Shown here: positions 58,775-64,000 of the stretch, piece after piece | Layout: every line of letters begins with the position of its first letter | Position numbering within the stretch: the first letter of the stretch is position 1 | Assembly: GCA_030038255.1 (NCBI GenBank) | Contig: JASHPH010000124.1 | Location: forward strand, 1 to 64,000 | Source of the DNA: Candidatus Sulfotelmatobacter sp. | GTDB lineage: Bacteria; Acidobacteriota; Terriglobia; Terriglobales; Acidobacteriaceae | Length of the DNA: 64,000 nucleotides | Direction of reading: 5' to 3' | Notes under the pieces: model-generated | What the model was told of the DNA's origin: nothing | Seen by the model: only the letters and a program-made list of their open reading frames with translations | Databases searched by the model: none | Translations under genes and position numbers: made by a program

Positions 58775-59647
58775 CTACGATCGTTCTGAATGCGCAAATG
58801 CCCAATACAGCTCCCGCGCCTTAGTATACATGGGGCCAATCGGCAGCGTGCGTTCTTCGATGCGCGTCAGCGGCACCACCTTCGAATTGTTTCCCGTCGC
58901 GAAGATTTCCTCCGCAGCCAGCACGTCGCCATACACCAGCGTTTTCTCAACCACACTGATGCCCGCATCCCGCAGCAGTCCGATCACCCGCTGCCGGGTG
59001 ATCCCTGCTAGAAACGTTCCATTCGGCACTGGCGTGTACACCACGCCGCCCCGCGCGAAAAAAAGATTCGACGTCGCGAACTCGGCCACATTTCCCGCGC
59101 AGTCGCGCATCACCGCGTTGTCGAAGTTCCGGCTCCGTGCCTCCATTAGCGCACGCGCGTTATTTGGATACAGGCATCCCGCCTTCGCGTCCACCGGTGC
59201 GGTCTCCAGTGTCGGCCGGCGAAACGGCGAAAGCGTGGCGGAAAACCCTGTAGGTTTCCGCATCGGTGCTTCATAGATCGCCAGACACCACTGCGTGGAC
59301 TCCGGGTCGGGCTCTTGCACCCACGGCCCTCCTCTTTCCGCCCAGTACATCGGCCGGATATACAGTGCGGCATCCTTGTCGAATCGGGCGATGCCCTCCT
59401 TGGTCAGGCGGACCCACGTCTCCACGGAGACGCAGGGTTTGAGAAACAACTTCGAGGCGGAATCGTTCACCCGTGCGCAATGTAGATCCAGGTCCGGAGT
59501 CACGCCTTCGAACGCCCGGGCTCCATCAAACACCACGGAACAGAACCAGGCGGCGTGCGTGCGCACTCCCATAATGGGTATATTGCCTTCGTGCCAGCCA
59601 CCATCAAAATATGTCCAGGTTTTTGAACTCGCAGCGCCCAATGACAT
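58775..59647 (-). CDS. Class IV aminotransferase (branched-chain aminotransferase-like)
   Basis: TWTYFDGGWHEGNIPIMGVRTHAAWFCSVVFDGARAFEG; YIRPMYWAERGG; KAGCLYPNNARALMEARSRNFDNAVMRDCAGNVAEFATSNLFFARGGVVYTPVPNGTFLAGITRQRVIGLL. Confidence 0.94.
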   Translation of the reverse strand: MSLGAASSKTWTYFDGGWHEGNIPIMGVRTHAAWFCSVVFDGARAFEGVTPDLDLHCARVNDSASKLFLKPCVSVETWVRLTKEGIARFDKDAALYIRPMYWAERGGPWVQEPDPESTQWCLAIYEAPMRKPTGFSATLSPFRRPTLETAPVDAKAGCLYPNNARALMEARSRNFDNAVMRDCAGNVAEFATSNLFFARGGVVYTPVPNGTFLAGITRQRVIGLLRDAGISVVEKTLVYGDVLAAEEIFATGNNSKVVPLTRIEERTLPIGPMYTKARELYWAFAHSERS

Positions 59648-59892
59648 CCCGCTCCCCCCTCAGCTCTCCTCCGCTCGCGCGCAGTGTGCCACAGGGCTCG
59701 ACTGGAACGGAGAAGAGGGAACCTTCCGCCGGTTGACAGTATCGGCTTCTGAAAAATCACCGCGAGCGAAATGAGACCTGCTGTGCTTAACTCCTGGCAA
59801 GGTACGTCACCTCCAGCAGGCACGTCAACTTCCCTGTTCCTGCTGGAAAATCCGTTTGCGCCTCTTCCGCCTGCCTGGAAGACGCTGCCGGC

Positions 59893-59909
59893 ATTGCTGA
59901 TTCAGCAAT
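59893..59909. promoter_or_regulatory. Perfect 17-nt palindrome ATTGCTGA-T-TCAGCAAT, candidate operator
   Basis: Read directly; lies in the divergent intergenic region between the minus-strand aminotransferase gene and the plus-strand ATP-grasp gene. Confidence 0.45.
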
Positions 59910-59993
59910 AATTTGAGCCAGATTTCTCCCGTGTACTTCCTGCTGTACTACATTACTATCCCCGAGCATCGGTGAGCAGAGGACGACCCCGAA

Positions 59994-61229
59994 GTGAAAC
60001 CGACTGTTCTTGTCGCTTCAACGGCTCCTTGGATCTCCTCCGCCAAGCTAGCAATTGCCTTGGCAAAAGCCGGATGGAGGGTACAAGCGTTCTGCGCCTA
60101 TCGGCACCCCCTGCGCGCCGTCCATGCCCTGGATCGTGTCTACACCTATCACTTTCTGGCACCGCTTCGCTCGTTCGCCCGCGCCATTGCCCACGCGAGA
60201 CCGGATTTAGTCATCCCGGGCGACGGGCTTGCCGTTTCACAACTCCATGCTCTGCATCGCCAGGCGCGACAAGGCGGTAGCAGGGGAGAATGGTTGTGTG
60301 CTCTGATCGAACGCTCTCTCGGATCGCCTGCATACTTTTCCGTCCTTTTCCAGCGTAGCGCTCTCCTGGCGCTTGCTGAGGCGGAAGGAATACGAGTTCC
60401 AAAAACGCAGGTCATTTCATCCACGGATGATCTTCAAACGTGGATTTCGGAGATGGGTCTGCCCACTGTTCTGAAGGCCGACCGCACCTGGAGCGGTGCC
60501 GGAGTGAGAATCGTTTGGGAACTCGAGAAGGCCAAAGCTGCCTTTTGCAGCCTCCAAGCTCCTCCCCAACTCCTCCGGGCCGCGAAACGGGCGCTCGTGA
60601 ACGGAGAGACGGCGTTGCTACGGCCTGCGCTGCTCCGCAGACGGTACATCATGAACGCGCAATCTTATGTAGAGGGCCGCGAAGCCACCAGCCTCATCGC
60701 CTGCTGGAAAGGTGCGGTGGTGGGCAGCCTCCAGTTCGAGGTGCTCCATGAACAATCTCCGGGTGGGCCGGCTACCGTACTGCGGCTGATCGAGAACGCG
60801 GAGATCGCTGCCGCAGGCGAAAAAATGGCGCTTCGCCTCCAATTGTCCGGTCTGCACGGTCTTGATTTCATGCTACAGAAAGCCACTGGGCATCCCTACC
60901 TCATCGAATTGAATCCACGAACGACCCAGGTGGGTCATTTGGCGCTCGGTCCGGGTCGCGATCTCCCGGCGGCTTTGTTCGCCTTTCTGACCGGGCAAGA
61001 GATTCGGCCCGCTCCGCGAGTTACTGAAAAAGATACGATTGCAATTTTTCCCTCCGAGTGGATTCGGAATCCGGCTAGCACATTTCTCCAGTCCGCCTAT
61101 CACGATGTGCCCTGGGAGGAGCCTGGCCTGGTTTTGGCCGGGATCCACACTCGCCGCCAGCACAATGTCTGGCTCTCTCGACAAAAATGGATGGAGACTT
61201 TCTCCCCTTCTCGCAGGGATCGTCTCTAG
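59994..61229 (+). CDS. ATP-grasp domain protein
   Basis: GLPTVLKADRTWSGAGVRIVWELEKAKAAF; GLHGLDFMLQKATGHPYLIELNPRTTQVGHLALGPGRDLPAALFAFLTG. Confidence 0.87.
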   Translation: MKPTVLVASTAPWISSAKLAIALAKAGWRVQAFCAYRHPLRAVHALDRVYTYHFLAPLRSFARAIAHARPDLVIPGDGLAVSQLHALHRQARQGGSRGEWLCALIERSLGSPAYFSVLFQRSALLALAEAEGIRVPKTQVISSTDDLQTWISEMGLPTVLKADRTWSGAGVRIVWELEKAKAAFCSLQAPPQLLRAAKRALVNGETALLRPALLRRRYIMNAQSYVEGREATSLIACWKGAVVGSLQFEVLHEQSPGGPATVLRLIENAEIAAAGEKMALRLQLSGLHGLDFMLQKATGHPYLIELNPRTTQVGHLALGPGRDLPAALFAFLTGQEIRPAPRVTEKDTIAIFPSEWIRNPASTFLQSAYHDVPWEEPGLVLAGIHTRRQHNVWLSRQKWMETFSPSRRDRL

Positions 61230-61365
61230 CCCCCTTCACTGGTTGTTCACCCCCAAACACTAAGCTCGCGCAGCAGGCTGCGCAGCACACTCCCCCACAG
61301 CCTTCCGATCCCGTGACGCTCGTCGTCCCGGGAACACATCTTTCCAGGTTGTCCTCGTTCTCCCG

Positions 61366-61670
61366 TACGCCGCACCCAAAGCCAGCTCGGACCTGCTCGT
61401 GCAGTCTTTCGTGCGCACCTACGGGTTCCCTGCAGTCATCACTCGCTCGACCAACAATTACGGCCCATATCAGTTTCCGGGGAAATTCCTGCCCCTGGTC
61501 ATCACCAACGCCCTCGCCGGTAAATCACTGCGCGTGTATGGCGACGGTGGCCAGCAGCGCAACTGGCTCCATTTCGAGGATTACTGCCGCGGCAGCCTTG
61601 CAGTCTTGGAGAAAGGCCGCCCCGGCGGCGTTCATAACATCGGCGGCTTGGATGTGGTTGACGATCTGGC
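61366..61670 (+). pseudogene. dTDP-glucose 4,6-dehydratase (RfbB) fragment lacking the N-terminal NAD-binding half
   Basis: YAAPKASSDLLVQSFVRTYGFPAVITRSTNNYGPYQFPGKFLPLVITNALAGKSLRVYGDGGQQRNWLHFEDYCRGSLAVLEKGRPGGVHNIGG, then similarity is lost; no Rossmann GxxGxxG upstream in frame. Confidence 0.85.
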
Positions 61671-61781
61671 TATGGTCCGCCGCCCGCGCTTATATCGCCA
61701 TTTGGGGCAATTCGTTGTGTCCAAGCGAGAGGAGACCTACAATTTTCGAGCCGCAGGTTTAAATCGGGAACTCAGGTTGGT

Positions 61782-64000
61782 ATGGTACGAATTGCAGGCG
61801 TTGTGCGCAAGGGTTGCGCGGGCGATCGTCTGGGGATTGTTTCAGTGTTCTTAAATCGCGACCAGGTCAAACTGCAGGTCCTCGCAACCTGCGCATTGGC
61901 TGCGTCCTCGTCCCTGCTCTTTTTCGGCACGGGTCCTTACCCGGTCTGGTGCCTTTCCTGGTTTGCGCCTCTGCCGGTTTTACTGATCGCTGCTCGCATT
62001 GGCGCCTGGCCGGCGTTCGGAATTGCTGCGCTGTCTTGGTTCATGGGCGAGTTGAATGTCTGGCACTACATTCGAATTGTGCTCGGGATCCCGCTGAGTG
62101 CCGCGCTACTGCTCCTCATTCTCCCGTCCTGCGTATTCGGCATCATTGCGCTGGTCTACAGGCAGCTGATTCGACATGGGGCGCTATGGCAAGCCGCTTT
62201 GATCGTTCCCATCCTGTGGGTTTTCTACGAATACTTCATGGCCGCCATTCCTGCGCATCGAACGTTGATAAGCATTGGCTACACGCAGATGGATTGGTTG
62301 CCTGTGTTTCATCTGGCATCGTTGGCCGGCATCCGGGGAGTCAGCTTCGGGTTGTTTCTCGTGCCTGCGTCGGTCGGCGCACTTCTCGCGCCACAAGGCA
62401 ACAAGGCGCTGTTCATCAAGGGCTTGGCCATCGCAGCTGGCGGTCTTCTGATTCTCGCGACGTTGCACCGTGCCTGGACTCGCCAAATGGAACTTTCGGC
62501 GGAAGACCAGGAAACGTCGGACTATCGCCGGATCTTTGACCGCTCGGTTGTCATGATTCCGATGAGAGACGGCGTCCAGCTCGATACGGAAATCTACACG
62601 CCCAAGGGTGCAAAGGAGCCGATGCCTTTTCTAATTGTGCGCGGAAACGCCGCCTTTCAAAGGGATCCAGCACATTACACTCCCGCGCTCGCGCAGTTCA
62701 CTGAGATGTTCCCGGACGGATATATCTTCGTCTTCCAAACCATCCGCGGCCGCTACCCGTCGGAGGGACAATTCGTGATGCTGCGCCCGCCCCGTAATCG
62801 CAGCGACCCAAAAGCAATTGACGAAGCTAGCGACGCGTACGATACCATCGACTGGCTGGTCAGAAATGTGCCGAAAAACAACGGTCGGGCCGGTCTGTTC
62901 GGTGTTTCCTATGGCGGCTGGCTCACCGCGATGGCCCTGCTCGACCCGCACCCGGCCCTCAAGGCCGTCTCTGTCCAGGATTCCCCGGCCGATATGTTTC
63001 TCGGTGACGACTTCCATCATAACGGAGCATTTCGCCTGAGCTACGGCTTCGAATACATTTCAGACATGGAGTCCTCGAGAAAGCTTTTCGGGTTTCCATT
63101 TGATAAGCCCGACACCTACGATTGGTATCTGGATCTCGGCCCGCTCTCCACTGTTAATTTGTTCTATTTTCACGGCAAACTTCCCACATGGAACAATTTT
63201 GTCGAGCACCCAAACTATGACATTTATTGGAAAGCCCAAGCATTCCATCTGTATTTTTCGGCGCTGACGCCCACCGTGCCCATCCTCAACGTAGCGGGCT
63301 GGTGGGACCAGGAGGACTTTTATGGGTCAGTGAAAATTTACGAGGACTTGGAAGCGCACGACACGAACCGCATGAATTTCCTGGTCATCGGGCCGTGGAA
63401 CCATGGCGGGATGGCCGGCGCTGCCGGTACCAAGCTGGGTGAAGTGAATTTGGACAGCGATACCGGCGCATTTTTCCGTCGCAAGATTCAAGCGCCCTGG
63501 TTTGCTTTCTGGTTGCATGACCGCGGCACGTTCCAGATCAAAGAGGCGATGATTTTTGAGACTGGGCTAAACCAATGGAAGGAATACGACGCCTGGCCGC
63601 CACAATCCGGAACCACTCGCCGCAAGCTTTACTTCCACCCACAGGGCAAGCTTTCCTTCGACCCGCCGCAGGAAACGGACGAAGCCTTCGATTCCTACAT
63701 TTCGGATCCGGCAGATCCTGTGCCCTATCGTCATCGGCCGATTCGGGCAGCTTATTCGTCCGGAAGCGGTTGGTCTACATGGCTCCTGGAGGACCAGCGA
63801 TTCGTACAGGGGCGTTCCGATGTGCTCACGTGGTCCACGCCTCCCTTAATGGAAGATTTGACTGTTTCGGGAGACATCGTGGCGAACCTCTTCGCCTCCA
63901 CCACCGGAACGGACAGCGATTGGATCGTAAAGTTGATTGACGCTTTGCCCGATAAGTATCCCCAGGATCCGAAGCTCGAGGGATACGAACTGATCATTTC
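61782..64000 (+). CDS. Fusion protein: Lnt-like membrane domain plus CocE/NonD (S15-like) alpha/beta hydrolase, truncated by the right window edge
   Basis: Frame 3 open from 61782 (or GTG 61845) to 64000. N-term SLLFFGTGPYPVWCLSWFAPLPVLLIAARIGAWPAFGIAALSWFMGELN...VPILWVFYEYFMAAIPAHRTLISIGYTQMDWLPVFHLASLAGIRGVSFGLFLVPASVGALLA; C-term DGVQLDTEIYTPKG, FQTIRGRYPSEGQF, GLFGVSYGGWLTAMALL, NVAGWWDQEDFYGS, VIGPWNHGG. Confidence 0.85.
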   Translation, partial: MVRIAGVVRKGCAGDRLGIVSVFLNRDQVKLQVLATCALAASSSLLFFGTGPYPVWCLSWFAPLPVLLIAARIGAWPAFGIAALSWFMGELNVWHYIRIVLGIPLSAALLLLILPSCVFGIIALVYRQLIRHGALWQAALIVPILWVFYEYFMAAIPAHRTLISIGYTQMDWLPVFHLASLAGIRGVSFGLFLVPASVGALLAPQGNKALFIKGLAIAAGGLLILATLHRAWTRQMELSAEDQETSDYRRIFDRSVVMIPMRDGVQLDTEIYTPKGAKEPMPFLIVRGNAAFQRDPAHYTPALAQFTEMFPDGYIFVFQTIRGRYPSEGQFVMLRPPRNRSDPKAIDEASDAYDTIDWLVRNVPKNNGRAGLFGVSYGGWLTAMALLDPHPALKAVSVQDSPADMFLGDDFHHNGAFRLSYGFEYISDMESSRKLFGFPFDKPDTYDWYLDLGPLSTVNLFYFHGKLPTWNNFVEHPNYDIYWKAQAFHLYFSALTPTVPILNVAGWWDQEDFYGSVKIYEDLEAHDTNRMNFLVIGPWNHGGMAGAAGTKLGEVNLDSDTGAFFRRKIQAPWFAFWLHDRGTFQIKEAMIFETGLNQWKEYDAWPPQSGTTRRKLYFHPQGKLSFDPPQETDEAFDSYISDPADPVPYRHRPIRAAYSSGSGWSTWLLEDQRFVQGRSDVLTWSTPPLMEDLTVSGDIVANLFASTTGTDSDWIVKLIDALPDKYPQDPKLEGYELII

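Noticed and set aside
59733-59738. TTGACA as a -35 box upstream of the ATP-grasp gene
   Set aside because: No convincing -10 at 16-18 nt spacing; promoter consensus for this organism is unknown.
61268-61283. GCGCAGC-AG-GCTGCGC inverted repeat after the ATP-grasp gene as a terminator
   Set aside because: Loop of 2 nt is too tight for a stable hairpin and there is no downstream T-tract.
1-64000. CRISPR arrays, tRNA/rRNA genes, transposases or integrases
   Set aside because: None seen when reading the sequence and ORF translations; no regularly spaced repeats and no transposase motifs.

Overview
The window is almost entirely one large, mostly plus-strand surface-polysaccharide (EPS/O-antigen/capsule-type) locus from a moderately GC-rich bacterium. 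Gene content suggests Acidobacteriota, but that is inference only. Contents in order: a WbpB/WbpD/WbpE-like amino-sugar start (0-2 kb); a DUF354-like fusion protein; FemAB/GNAT and ATP-grasp proteins; several GT2 and GT4 glycosyltransferases; two polysaccharide deacetylases; a UDP-GlcNAc 2-epimerase; RfbC/RfbD-like enzymes; two AsnB-type amidotransferases; an ACP+FkbH pair; a secreted beta-helix-like protein; a Wzy/WaaL-like polymerase; a Dlt-like SGNH-ACP-MBOAT triad; three paralogous hexapeptide acyltransferases; two FkbM methyltransferases; Wzm/Wzt ABC export; an ACP-NadE-AMP-ligase module; and Wzz plus a BY-kinase. From about 50.7 to 61.2 kb there is a distinct block that looks like a small-molecule pathway: FAD oxygenase, MetY-like, MetA-like, AMP ligase, then on the minus strand a TPP enzyme, carrier-thioesterase and class IV aminotransferase, and finally a plus-strand ATP-grasp. 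The right edge holds an open ORF absent from the supplied track because it has no stop inside the window. It joins an Lnt-like membrane domain to a CocE/NonD (S15-like) hydrolase. I also found several gene remnants: a GT4 5' piece, a Wzt 3' tail, a GT2 5' piece, an SGNH hydrolase broken by an in-frame TAG, and an RfbB fragment. The carrier domain of the carrier-thioesterase has Pro where the phosphopantetheine Ser should be. All functional calls come from reading motifs by eye; no database search was run.
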